Below are positions 51,774 through 63,663 of a DNA stretch of 64,000 nucleotides, piece after piece. The notes under the pieces are model-generated. The model was given only the letters and a program-made list of their open reading frames with translations, did not search any database and was not told the DNA's origin. Position 1 is the stretch's first letter, and each line of letters opens with the position of its first letter. The translations under genes were made by a program, and so were the position numbers. The stretch lies in contig JAJNNX010000081.1 of NCBI GenBank assembly GCA_023159155.1, forward strand, positions 46,341 through 110,340, given 5' to 3'. This DNA comes from Ustulina deusta. Taxonomy: Eukaryota; Ascomycota; Sordariomycetes; Xylariales; Xylariaceae.

Positions 51774-54283
51774 ATTGTTCGCGGAAGTAGGTGGAAACAG
51801 TTTCAGAATGTGGTGGATGCTTGAGACGCTTGTCTGAAGACTGAATGTGCAAGAGTGATAGAGCGATAGGGCGGTCCTAAAGTCGGGAGAGAAGCCTTCA
51901 ACGCATAGTGCCTTCGAATAGTACGGATTTTATTCCCTCCTCAAACACCACCACCCGACCCGACTGTTCGGTTTCTTTTCTTTGTACCCCGTCAGTCGGG
52001 TAAGGGACTGGCAGGCTAGCCGATTTACAAACGACGGTGCAGGTGGCCAAACCCGCTATTTAGATAGGCGAGAGTGTCACAGATGACAAGGACGGGATGG
52101 CGCATTCAGCGTTGAATCGGATGCAGCTGGGAACAAATAGTTTGGGTAGTTGTCGGCTTCTTGGATGGGCACAGTGGTTTGTTTCACTTGGGGCATTCGC
52201 TGTGGTGGAAACGTGGGAGGGGTCTAGCCCGGATTTCGTCGCTGATCTCACCGTCGCACAACCAGCAGGGGATTAAAGAGAATTATGTTGGAAGGCCCCA
52301 ATGGTGAGTCAATTGCAATTACTGGGCCTAAGCCGCTACCACGAGGGTTGCATGGTTGGGCTGTGCCAGGATTGTTGGAACAACGGGCGAGAGAAGCTCG
52401 AGGAAACAAGTGGCATGAGACAAGCCAGTGGTGAATGGGGTCTTGGTTTCCATAGAAATGAAGGGAGAGGAAGAAGCTTGGAGGGATTATAAACCATTTA
52501 AACTAGGCGGTGAAGTATATATGGCATGTATGTATGTGTTGGCGAGGCATGTCGGATAATGACGACGATGACGGCGATGACGACGATGAGGGAAAGACAG
52601 CGCGGGATGAGATAGAGTGAATTTCAAGCAGGAAAAAGATGCATACCGTGACAAGGAAGGTGGTGGAGTGAATGAGAGAAAACAAAAAGCATCTGATCTC
52701 ACCTCCATGTTGCGCAAATGATTGAGCCGAATGACACAGAAGACCGGACAGGCAGGCTTGCCAGGATGATCAAAAAGGCCGGATGTGTGCTTTGGTGGCT
52801 CAGCAAACGCGATAGCCCGACGGTCCCCTGTACGGCGGCATTAGATGGTCAGGATACCCGGCCGGCCTCAGGCAGAGAGCGGTGACCTGAGGAGCCAGCG
52901 CTGCCTGATCTCGTCCTTCGCTGTAGCCTCTGAGTCAGCTCGCTGTATTACGGCGTGTGATTGAGTACCAACATGGCAGCTGAGCTGACTCACCTACAGT
53001 CGTACCACGGAGTGCCAGAGCTACAACGGCCCCTACTGGCTCCTACTGGCTACGCGGAACGGCGGCCGGACCAACAACTTGTCTGTCACTGGACTGCCCA
53101 ATGCGATGCCTCTGGCAGCCAGGATGATACTGACACTAACGCTTCGCGCTGACCCTGTCTCTATTCGACGAGCAATAGGGTGTATTCTTGGCCTTGTCGT
53201 CCGCACACGGACATGTCTCTGGCGAGCATGTACGTAAATGGACCGTGTCTCAGAGAGTTCCGGGTTGGCGCGAATGGGCGATGACTGCGGGCTCGTCTGT
53301 CGACCGCGAAATATCCGACAATGGATCGTTGTCCGGTAAATAAGGCAAGTGATGAGAGGAGAGAGCGACGAGAGATTGGACAAAAGAGCAGTCACTCGAA
53401 CGCCACAGCAGAACCGCGCGACTCGAACCGGGATGAATATTGACGATCGTTGTGCAACTAACAGTCAATATCGAGCTTCTCGACATGGAGTGTCGGAGTC
53501 GGAGTAGGTGGAGCGCGGATGGAGGAGGGGGTTGGTAGGCAGTACCTTACGCACTAACCAGGAAAAGCCCGCCAGCCGCCAGCCCTCACTGTCAGCAGCT
53601 GTAACCCCCCACACAGTGCCTGTCTTTCAACACACTACATCCCTACCCACTGCAATGCTGTTTGTTTAAGCTGCTCTAGGTAGGCTTGGAACCCTGGGTA
53701 CCTAATAACAGTCGGGTGAAGCCCTACCCGCTCCTTGACCGTCGTCTGGAGCCGCCGGAAATCAAGTTTGCCTACCTTTACCAACCAGGATAGTGTGCGC
53801 TCGGTGGTGGACAATACCATAGCGGCACAACTTCGAAGGGAACACCTCAGCCATCAAAACATTGCCAGCGCCATGCAGTTTGTGCTCATTCACCAGCGGC
53901 GTGACACGATAGGTAGATTCACGTGGGCATTGATGTTTTGAGCACCGTATAATGTAAATAGATGCGCTACATTCTAGGTCCGTGTACAGGAATGTAATCG
54001 TGCGGTACGAGTTTCTCGTGATGCCAACACTTCCACCGCAGCTCAACCAGCAATACCTCGGCAGGCAGTCTTGGTACACCCGCCAAAGGATAACCACGGC
54101 TCCCAAAGCCTCTTGGGGTCTTCCTGAGCGCTGGGCGGTTAGTCGAACCCATCATTTACGATGGGGTTTTCTCACCGTGCACCGTGGTACCTCCAGCCAA
54201 TCACAACGAAGATGGCGGTCAAGACTTGATTCTCATCTGGACAAGAGGGTTGGTCATTCGGCCAATTCTATATCTGGTGTTTC
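51774..54283. other. Intergenic region, 2.5 kb
   Basis: Upstream of GTR2 and downstream of the MIF-fold gene. GAC/GAT-rich repeat near 52559-52590 (ACGACGATGACGGCGATGACGACGATG). Frames here do not resemble known proteins. A palindrome-like GGTACC occurs near 53697. No gene I can support. Confidence 0.5.
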
Positions 54284-55371
54284 TCACTTGTCCGATGAAG
54301 TCTTGGTTCCAAACAATGCAAACCGAAGACTCTTACGGCGCGGAGCACCTTGACGTGGTTTCTGTTCTTCCACCTGGCTCGTTTTCTCGTCGTCTGGTGG
54401 TGTTGGTGGTACCTCAGGGATCGTCGCTATGCGTGTTGTCTCGCCCGAGTTGCTCGGTGGAGGAGTTGGCACATTCTCCGAAAGGTCGATCATCGAATGT
54501 GACTTGAAGCTGCCTAAAGACTGTACGCAACTTAGCCTGCGGCCCCGGAACACTCTGTCCGGTTCACATGGCCCCTTCTTAGAAGACTTACCTTGACGCT
54601 CTTCATGATAGCTCGTCCGGATTTAGACGGCTTTCTAAACGCGCCCGACTTCTGATCGGCATTGTCTCTAGATAGACCCTCGATCTCGGCTGCGAGTGTC
54701 TTGCCGCCAATAGCGATATTGTCCTCGGGGGTCGCTTCAAATCGTATGTAGCTGCGCTTGGACACGACGCCAAGGGCTTCCTGCAGATGCCGCTGGATCA
54801 GGACGGCGTTTCTCCTGTTCGTTGCCGGCTGGAGCAGGCTTGGCAGCGCGTGTATAGCCAGGGTGCACGCCGGTTCAAAGGTGCCTCCGAACAGCATGCA
54901 GATACCGTGGTGGAGAGTAATGACGATTGAGGACATTGGCCGTTGATATCTATTTGATAGATGGTAGGCCAAATCCGTGATGAAGGCAAACTCGTCGCGT
55001 ATGATGACGTTTGTCTTGAGGTCGGCGGTAACCATGGCCTCGTTGAGGATGCGAGTCTTAGCCGGGCCTTCGCCTCGGTCAGGTCCAGCAAATTCAGACT
55101 CGAAATAGGCGCTCTTCTTCCTGCTCACGTCCGGATGGAGTTGTGGCTTGCGGCGTCCGACCACATCGCCGGGAAGAGGACGGTCGATGCTGCGCATGAC
55201 ATTGTTGCCTTCCACGAGGACAACATCCGGTGGTCGTGGTTGAAGGGCTTTTCTCTGGGCAAACGAAGGGCCAACACGCGGCGGTTTGATGACTGGTGAA
55301 TCTGGGCGACGAATGCCTGCCACGTCCGAAGCAGAATTCTTCGCCGACTTGCGAAGGGGGTTTTCAAGCAT
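54284..55371 (-). CDS. MIF/tautomerase-fold protein with disordered extensions
   Basis: About 338 residues. Exons 54592-55371 and 54284-54520; the splice (GTAAGT...GTACAG) joins MKSVK to SLGSFKSH in frame, and the alternative AG at 54514-54515 would give a quick stop. Residues about 118-232 match the macrophage-migration-inhibitory-factor fold. They include AYHLSNRYQRPMSSIVITLH, GICMLFGGTFEPACTLAIHA and HLQEALGVVSKRSYIRFEAT. In true MIF the mature N-terminal proline is the catalytic base. Here the domain is internal and the matching position is not an N-terminal Pro, so tautomerase activity by that mechanism looks lost. The N-terminal 100 residues are basic and Pro-rich; the tail is Pro/Thr-rich (PEVPPTPPDDE) and ends in a basic patch. 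Start: the open frame extends upstream past 55404 without an ATG, so an additional 5' exon is possible; ATG 55371 is the safe choice. Confidence 0.75.
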
Positions 55372-56172
55372 GATTGCTTTGGCGGGGATGGGCCCAAGCT
55401 TCACCTGTGCTTCAGACCGGGTAGGACTGAAGATGTGGTTGCGACGAGAATAGTGAATAGATTCGCGGGATATTGTAAAGTGAATGAATAATTGCCGGCG
55501 TTAGGTGTATGTGACGGCCCTCCTGCGCTGACAGGTGCCCGTGGTGTAGCAGTCGGGCCCAGGACTGCGTGCATGTGGGAGGGTACCTAAAGAAATAAAA
55601 ATTGTATGTTTGATGAATAATAGCTGTCTCTAGCTACACACGCAGGCGGATGTACGAGGAAAGAATGATAACATGTCTGGCAACTGTGCCGAGGACAAGA
55701 TGTGGTTGGCCGAGTGGAAAGCTACGAGTGGGACAAGGTTTTCTCAGTGAAACAAGATCTGTACGCTTCGAATGCACGAGTGCAAGAAGGTGGCCTGCTT
55801 TCTTGCTTTCTCGCTTTCTCGCTTTCTTTTCTCTTTCTTAGATGGCCACAGTGCAGCCGAGGCAGGTAGGCAAGCAGGCAGGTAGGCAGGTGGCTACGCT
55901 GTTGGGTAGGTGAATGTCGTGACTCGTTTGCGTGTCTGCATCAGACGTCGTTTGAGGAGCGCAGACGGGAGTCAGCGTTGCACGGAGATGGCAAACCTTC
56001 ATTTACCTCGTCTGTCACCTGTGCTCTAGATGAGTGGTGTAATGGTTACCTGCATGTTGAGTATATCAAGACATATAAATGTACCAGATGTATTGGAAGA
56101 TGATATGACGGAAGACAATCTACTAGTATGTAGCCGCATGTAGATTGAAGCTGATGTTGGAGCAAACAACAA

Positions 56173-56238
56173 ATAGAAAGAGGGAGGGGGAGAGAGAGAC
56201 AGAGGGAGAAAGACAGAGAGACAGAAAGAGAGAGAGAA
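56173..56238 (+). repeat. GA-rich purine tract
   Basis: About 65 nt of almost pure purine with GAGAGA and ACAGAG repeats on the plus strand. Confidence 0.8.
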
Positions 56239-57500
56239 TTAATAGAAAGCGTATATGGAGTATTACTGGAGGACATGACCGGGCTATAATAACAACACCG
56301 TCTAAGTTGCTTGTTTATCTGCCTCGCTTAAGAGACCGACAGCTGCCATCATCAATTGCAATTGAACCAAGGTATTCTGTGTACAGTAGAAAAGAAATTG
56401 TCTCGTGTTATGTAGACGTTACGTAGATACTCTCCAACCTGTCTTGTAATGAGGTCGCATCGGTCTGCAAGTATATCAATCCGTGACAATGATGGCAGCC
56501 CCAAAACAGAACGAGATAAGCTTGCACTGGCCACTTTTCATGCTTGGCGACATAGCTACACATCACCCAGATAGGTAGGTCGCCAGAAGATACACAAAAG
56601 AAGGTGTCCTTTGGTGAGACCCTACGTCAGATGGTAGCACTATCACTCGAACCACTCGATATTAAGTCAGCGCCCACCGTAGCCAAGCGAGAGGCGGAAT
56701 GGCCAATCAGCTAACTTACCAGTAGCGAGGTTGGTTGCCCCCTTCACTTTATCAGGCTGCCACCCATCTTTATATAGATCCCTCTTCCTTGGCGGCCCGA
56801 GAGCATCAACGGAGCCGGAAAATTATAGGCCGGCTTGCTCTATCGACCTCAGATGCGCCCGACCGAGTGAAAGAAACAGTATCTATTTCATGTCGTGCAC
56901 GTGCACACAAACACTGCCTCAACCAGCCGAATAAGCAAACCGGGCACATTTTAAAGCTCTGTCCACGGGATCACGCGGCGTCCATTTTCGACGATGGCCA
57001 CCAGCCAGATGGAAGCTGTGATCTTTATACTGTACGGTATATCACTCACTCTCTTGCACGGAATCCATCTCAACACCCTTCATCTAGTGTACATAGCGTA
57101 TGTTATCCACCTCGTCCAGGCAGCAAGAAGGAAGTGGACCAGATGTCTTGAGATACCCTGTTCTCCTACCTTGACATCCGACCCGCATTCGAGTGAACAT
57201 GAGTAATGAAGGTCCGGCCCATCCATGTCCGGGAAATTAAGCCTCATGAAAACTTTCTACGCTTTTCGTCCATGGCTCTCCATCCTCGCTGTGTTTGCGA
57301 GGGGCTACCTAAAATCAGAGAACCAACTGCCGATTTAGTCTTGGCGAGATATCCTGCCTAGTAGGCTGCCCTGCCCTACCGGGGTGTCTAGAAGGTTTTT
57401 ACCATGTATGGAAAAAACGGGTTGGTTCCTGTTAATCTCTCGTTTGGTCGAAATACGAGCGGTGACGTTGAAAGGGAGAGCGGTAAGGCAAAGGGTTTGA

Positions 57501-57510
57501 ATATAAAAAG
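57501..57510 (+). promoter_or_regulatory. TATA-like element
   Basis: ATATAAAAAG lies about 115 nt upstream of the small secreted protein ATG, followed by an AT/CA-rich leader (TCAATCAATCAAC) common before fungal start codons. Position and sequence suit a TATA box; not proven. Confidence 0.4.
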
Positions 57511-57623
57511 GTAAGAGCCTCCCTAAATCAGTTGGGGATCATTTTCAAAAGCATCATCATCAATAATATCCCGAACTCCTCGCTCATCAGACACAGTCGA
57601 TATTCTCCCATCAATCAATCAAC

Positions 57624-57982
57624 ATGCAGTTCGCTACCCTTCTTGCCCTAGCTCTGCCCCTTGTGGCCGCTATCCCCCAGGTAACCTAACCCGAGACAAC
57701 CTGTCTAAACTGTCGTCCACAGTTATAACTAACCTTCCCTAGGCCACCCCAACATCCAGCACCGCTGCGCCCAGCCAAACTGCGGATCTGGAGGCCATCT
57801 GCGAATCGCAGGCTTCTGGCTACAAGGCGTACTGTCCCCAGTGCCTCCATAACTGCGCCAGTACGAACTATCCGGAGCAGTGCTTCTTCAGTGTCTTCAC
57901 CTTTGTCAACCAGTACCAGGCGAACTGCGAGGCGCGTGGCGGCTACGACTGCCTTAACAGGGCTATTAGCGAGTACTGTTAA
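57624..57982 (+). CDS. Small cysteine-rich secreted protein (candidate effector)
   Basis: Two exons, 57624-57680 and 57743-57982, joined by a 62-nt intron with branch-like CTAAC and acceptor CCCTAG, giving 98 residues. Signal peptide MQFATLLALALPLVAAIPQ, with the intron right at its end, a common layout in fungal small secreted proteins. After a Ser/Thr/Pro-rich spacer the mature protein has eight cysteines: one in LEAICES, then CPQCLHNC, EQC, ANC, YDC and a terminal EYC. An even number with a CxxCxxxC core fits a disulphide-knotted extracellular protein. I recognise no named family. It is too short for many ORF screens and lies about 2.4 kb from an AT-rich block. Candidate effector or defence-related peptide by inference only. 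Confidence 0.85.
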
Positions 57983-58912
57983 GATGCTATTGCAGGCAAG
58001 GAGTGTCTGATTCCGAATTTGGAGCTCTAATGTCTTCGACGGTGAAGAAATGGAGCTTGGCAACTGGATAAGAGAGAATATAAAACTTCCAACGGAACAA
58101 TCGATAGGCCGGTGGATGGAGATGAGGGGATGTAAGCGGGAAAATTAGTTCTAGGACGCGCTTTTAGGATGTTTTTGAACATTTCCGACTTATGTACCGA
58201 AGATAGATAGATGAACCATTATTCAACTCATAAAGTGGCGCTCTGAGCTAACCCTATTCTTCAGAATTATGAAGTGGTCTCTGTTCGCGATGTAGGTCGA
58301 AGTCTTCTAACGAGTTCCTCGGAATAATGGCTTGGCGTTGGTACCTCCTATGCAGAGGAGAATAGTGGTGCTTGAAAAGTTGTTACGCGGGGCATGTCAA
58401 TAAGCCAGTTATTGACTGGAAAGTACTAGTAGATAGGACAATGTGATTGTTCTTGGGTGTGTGAGCTGAAAGGGTAAATATAACAGGAATTTCTACGACT
58501 GCTAATATGAAATATTCGATTGTTCAACCCTTCGTTTATGAAACGAGCCGACCGTTTCCCGCACCTCCATGACACCTCAGTAGTTTAAAGGGGCATTCGA
58601 GCGTATATGAGCCCGTGAATGATGTCATATTATAACTTAGCTCGTAACTCATTCTTCGTTTACGTTTATCGTTCTGATCGCTTTACGTGTTACACAGTTT
58701 TATCCCGACGATACGCCTTCACAGACGAAATCTCCTTCGACTCATCGACCCATTGCCTTCCATCAAGCAGCCCAGTCCACCATCAACCGAGCATTGTAGC
58801 GCCATGCATCGAAGCCCTTCCATCAGATCTCGCTTTTGCCCCGATATACGCGTGGCTTACGGTACACGCCGGGTCCTGAACCCGTGTTGCGTGTCATGTA
58901 AACGTTTGCGCT
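57983..58912. other. Convergent 3' intergenic region
   Basis: Lies between the small secreted protein (+) and the four-TM protein (-). AT-moderate; short frames such as 58619-58879 look random. Confidence 0.5.
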
Positions 58913-59673
58913 TTATGACATAACCGGACTGAGGCTCGGCTTGCGAGCCGGAACAAATGCCCTTGTCTTTCGCTCTAGGCTCATCTGGACACCGGCCGCC
59001 ACGAGAGTGACAAACTCGACAGGGACGAGGATGACGGACAAGTATAGAGCGGTCTGGCTCTGCTTACACAGAGTACCAAAATACGGTTCCAGTTTCATAT
59101 TGAGATAACCCCACTGGCAGCTCCAACTCTGCAGGGTATCGACCGTGGTAGAAGCGTTGACGGCGTAGAAAAAGATGATACCAATTAGAGCAGCGACAAA
59201 CCCAACCAATGGCGTAATGAAGGTTATTGAGGTGTGCACAAGTGTTTGATTATGAAACTGAAGAGACGGCAAACGTGTTAGCGCATAAATTTGGGAGGCG
59301 GTGGTCGGAGATGACGGCTGACGGCTGGAGTAGCTACACTTACCAATTTGGCTTTGCTGAATAGGAGGGAAACAAGGTTCGCAATTATTATGATTGCACT
59401 CGCTACGACTAGCGCCACGGTGGGTCGGAGGTCGAACTCATCCGGCCACAGAGCCAGGTTGAAGTCGCTCGACACATGGGTGTTGTTGTACACCATGAGT
59501 GCATTGGCAGATGTTCCGAGGATGGTAATGCTGCTGACGAGGGCGAGACCAGTGAGACCAACACGAACGCCGTGGAGGAAACGAATGGTTCCCTGTTGTC
59601 GTTGGTAGGCGAGATCTCGAGGATCAACCTCGAAATTCGAAGCAGACGCCGGGTCCTTTTCCTCGAAAGACAT
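58913..59673 (-). CDS. Four-transmembrane protein, MARVEL-like topology
   Basis: Exons 59344-59673 and 58913-59257 (intron 86 nt, GTAAGT...TTCAG) give 224 residues. Four hydrophobic segments: residues about 37-60 (VGLTGLALVSSITILGTSA), 82-107 (TVALVVASAIIIIANLVSLL), 120-140 (FITPLVGFVAALIGIIFFYA) and 175-198 (ALYLSVILVPVEFVTLVAAG). A short acidic N-terminus (MSFEEKD) and a basic C-terminal tail sit outside. A loop between segments 3 and 4 has two Cys (SWSCQWGY, GTLCKQS) that could form a disulphide. I do not recognise a named family; topology is MARVEL-like, function unknown. Start chosen at ATG 59671-59673; the in-frame ATG 45 nt upstream looks like 5' UTR. Confidence 0.8.
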
Positions 59674-60379
59674 TATAACAGATACGGAAATAGATGGATG
59701 GGTGGATATATAGACCAAACGACTCGGGGAGATTTGGGAGAAGTGTGAAATAAGAAAGGAGTGTGTCGAAAGTATATACGCAGCGAAGAGAACGTCAGTC
59801 TATCAAAGAGACAGGCAAGTCGAAGAGAAGTCGAGGATGGTGAAGAAAGGAAAATAGACGTTGCCCATGCTGACGGCGCAACGACGGATCGAGATGGTTA
59901 TATGAACGCAGAGCAGTCGCTTAGCCGCCGAAAGAAATCAAGCATGTGCCAGGATATTACATAGCATCTTGGAGTCGATGAGACAGTGCTGGGGAATGGG
60001 AGGTGAGGATGCTAAGGATAGTAGCGCGGATGATACCCTTGACACCTTTTGACGGCAAAAGGTGTGGTAGCTAGCGATGCGCCTATGCACATGTTTTGCA
60101 TCGGGAGACCAGTCAACAGGCCGGAAGCGGGGTTTAGCGCGAAGGGTCTTCGAAGTCTCGAAGTCCGGTTGTTTTAGACGGTGATATATACTATTATAGA
60201 GGTGCAGCTCGATCACGGATTGGCCGAGCCGTACCGTGACGACCCCAGCTTTGGCGCAGCACCGGCGCTTAAGCGAAAGACGCTCCTGGGAGCAGGGGCC
60301 AATACGGCGTCCGAGAGGGGTAACTGTTCAAAAACGATTTTTTGCTCACTAGGTATACCCCAATATATTAAAGAGCCAA
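59674..60379. other. Gene-free transition to AT-rich block
   Basis: Normal-composition sequence upstream of the four-TM gene, running up to a sharp composition change at about 60,375. Short frames only; none recognisable. Confidence 0.5.
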
Positions 60380-63300
60380 AAGTTTAAACCGCTTTAGTAT
60401 ATTTTAATACAAGTATATAGTACAAGCATAAATTTTATTTATAATATTTAATAATAAATTAATTTAGACCTAATCAAACTTATATATTTTTATTTAAACT
60501 TTATTTTATTTAAAAAGTATATACCTGCTTTTACTAACCTTATAATAGCTTGTATTATTAACTATTAAGCGCTTATCTATATAGCACTATTTATTAAAGC
60601 TTGCCCTAATTGCAAAATTTTATTATAAAATATATATTTTATTCTAGCTATTATTATTAACTTTACTAATAGTTTACTAATCTAACCTATAACTAAAAAA
60701 ACCTTAATTTAACTTATATATTTTATTTTAATACCTGTTCTAACTATATTTAAAGCTATATTTTAATTAATTATATTTAAACAAATAAATTATGCTTTTA
60801 TATTTATATAATCGAACTAATAATAAAATATTATATTAATAAATAAAACAAAACAAAAAATAATTAATAATATTATAATTAATATATTTATTAAACTTAA
60901 AATAATTAATTTAATTAGTACTTTTATATATAAAGTTATTAAAAAAATCAAACAAATAAAAGTACTATTAGTTTATAATATTTTAATTAACCAAATTTTT
61001 AATAACTATAAAAAATTTATTTAATACTTAAAATTAAACTAAGCAATCCTAAACCTATATATAATTAATTAATCTTATAAATTAGTTATATTTGTTATAA
61101 CAAGCAATAAAAACTTTATTATTAAATTTAATATAAATCTTTTATAACCTATCTAGCTTATAAATATTAAAACTATAAGCAATAATGCTACAAAAAACAA
61201 GTTTATAATTAATTTTTATTATTTTTAATAAGCTTTTTTTAATTAATCTTTTATAAAGGCTAAAAAAAGCAAAAAATATTAAATTAAAGCTTTTTTTAAG
61301 TTACTATTATTTTTAATAAGCTTAAAAACTAAAAAAAAACCTAAAATTAAAAATAAATCAATTTTAATTAAGCAAAAGCTAATTACTATTAGCTATCTTT
61401 TAAACTAAATTAAAAAAAAACTAACTAAAACTAAACTAGAGCTAGTAGCGCTTAATATAACAAAACTATAAATATTTTTAAGTAAACTAATTAAAAATAA
61501 ACTAATTTTTAGCAACTATTTATTTAGCTTAATATTACTAATTATAAACAAAAAAAAATATAAATATTTTGGCTTATTTTTTAAAATATAAAATATAACT
61601 AAACAGAGCTTTATAGCTAGCACTAATAAAACCTAATCTAGTTTATAAAAATAAAGTTTATTTTAAATATTTTTATTACTAAGTTTTTTTTTTTTATTAT
61701 AACTTTTATATTAAATTACAAAATATATAAATAATTTTAATTAAAATATATATTTTTAAACTTAAAACTAATTATTAATTTTATTATTTATATTAAGGTT
61801 AAACAAGTTTAATAAATCAATTTTATTAGCTTAAAACTTTTATTTAAGTTTATTCTAACTTTTTATAAGCTTTTTTAGTTCTGCAATTTTTAATATTTTT
61901 TTTTATAAAATATATTGCTTTAAATTAGACTATAATTATTAATATTTATAAATATATAATATTTGTTTTATAAATAATATAATTAATAATAAACGATTTA
62001 AATAAAAAACAATTAAATAATTATAAATCTATATTATAATTTTTAATAAATAAACATTTAAATTAATACTATTAGTATTTATAAGCTTTATTAATTTAGC
62101 TTATTGTTCTTTATTTAAAAATATATAATAATTAATAAAACCTTTTATTAGATTAGGCATAATATAAAGTTTATAAGAAATATTAGAAATAATATATAGC
62201 TTAATATATTAATTTTATATATAATAACTATTCCAAAAATATATAAATTTAAAATATTTATATTAAATAAAAAGTATAAAAATATATAATAAAACAATAC
62301 AATCTTTTTTAAATTTAAAACTTTAAAGCTTTTAATACTTAAATATACCAAAATATCCCTAATAAATATTAATATATCTATAACCATACTTATATAAACT
62401 AATACAAATATATACCTGCTAAAACAAGGTCCGGCTTTTTTATAACTTATTTTACTAGCTTTTAATCTATTAGTTTAATATATTCTTGCTAAATAACCAA
62501 TAATTACTCTATTACAAAAACCTATCTAATATATTCTTATTACTATTGCTATAAATAATAAATTATATAATATTACCAAAAAATATATTTGCCTATAGTT
62601 CCTTAAACTATAAAATATTTACTTATAATTCTTTAAACTATAAAATAGAAATTTTTTCTAATAAAAATTATTAAAAATAGCAGTTAGATTAGGATGCTTT
62701 AAATAAAAAAAAATATACTATTGCCATTATTAAAGTTTTACTACTTCAATCAAATTAAATAATAAGCAAAAAATATTTATAGCTTCTAACTATTTCTATA
62801 TATTAAACAAAAACCAAACATATTATAATAGCTAAAAAACTAATATAAAACTATATAATAAATCATAAATATATATTAATACTAGCATAAATTTTAAACC
62901 TATATTTTGCTAGTTTAAAATATATATTTATTAATAAAATATAGTTTAGTTTAAAGCAGGTCCAACCTTTACAACGCTAATATATTCTTTATAAACGTTC
63001 TTAAATCGCACTTTTATAAAAATTTTAATAAATTTTATATATTATATTACAAAGTAAAGCATAATAACGCTAATATAAATATATAACAAAGTTCCGAAAT
63101 CTAAACTAACAAGTTAAATTTTATATATCTTTTTTAATAATAAAAAATATTTATAGCTTTTATTAATATACTTATACAACCTTAATTAAGTATTAGTAAT
63201 AAATTTTTAATTGTTTATAAATTATTAAAATATTATATAAAAAAATCAAAAAACTATTATATATTAAATATTAATATAATTATTAATCAGATAACCTATA

Positions 63301-63640
63301 TTTATAGTATAAAGTTAATAGTTATTTATTAAAATCAAATATATGCTAAGTATAGGTTTTATTTTTTAGGATCCTTTATTTTTTAAAACATAAATATAAA
63401 ATAGTTTGTTTAATAAATATAGTATAACAATAAATAAAAATATCTAATATTAATTAGATTTAAGTATAGTTCTAGTATTTTTTAATTATCTATTTTTTCT
63501 ATAGATTAAGATTGATACGTATGCGCAATATTTTGTTATAGTAGTAAAAAAAGAAAAAGTACTATATAAAAATAAACAAAGTTAAATAGAAGTAGCGCAA
63601 AGTGTAGGAAAAGCATGTACATAAGTGTACATAGTTGAAC
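60380..63640. mobile_element. AT-rich, probably RIP-mutated repeat block
   Basis: Composition changes within a few tens of bases to extremely AT-rich sequence (roughly 85% A+T by eye) and stays so to the window end. Surviving C is mostly followed by T, and surviving G mostly preceded by A. CpA/TpG are scarce and TpA abundant. That is the known context signature of repeat-induced point mutation in Pezizomycotina. All frames are broken by stops. The parent element cannot be identified by eye. A minus-strand frame at 62148-62387 is hydrophobic only because of AT bias. Calling this a dead transposon is inference from the RIP pattern. Confidence 0.65.
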
Positions 63641-63663
63641 AGGGATAATATAAATTATAAAAA

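Larger units (their letters stand above)
55372..57623. other. Intergenic region, 2.3 kb, with simple repeats
   Basis: Divergent region between the MIF-fold gene (-) and the small secreted protein (+). Pyrimidine-rich CTTTCTCG repeats lie at 55798-55842, (GGCAGGTA)-like repeats at 55859-55893, and a GA-rich purine tract at 56173-56238. A TATA-like element lies at 57501-57510. No further gene seen. Confidence 0.5.

Noticed and set aside
53400..53425. B-box-like CGACTCGAACCGGG on the reverse strand
   Set aside because: Flanks do not form a T-arm stem and no A-box is found at proper distance.
56030..56110. tRNA-like A-box GAGTGGTGTAATGGTTA
   Set aside because: No matching T-arm/B-box (GGTTCRANNC) within range and no acceptor stem pairing.
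62148..62387. 79-residue hydrophobic frame in the AT-rich block
   Set aside because: Ile/Leu/Phe/Tyr/Asn bias is a composition artefact; no codon or family support.
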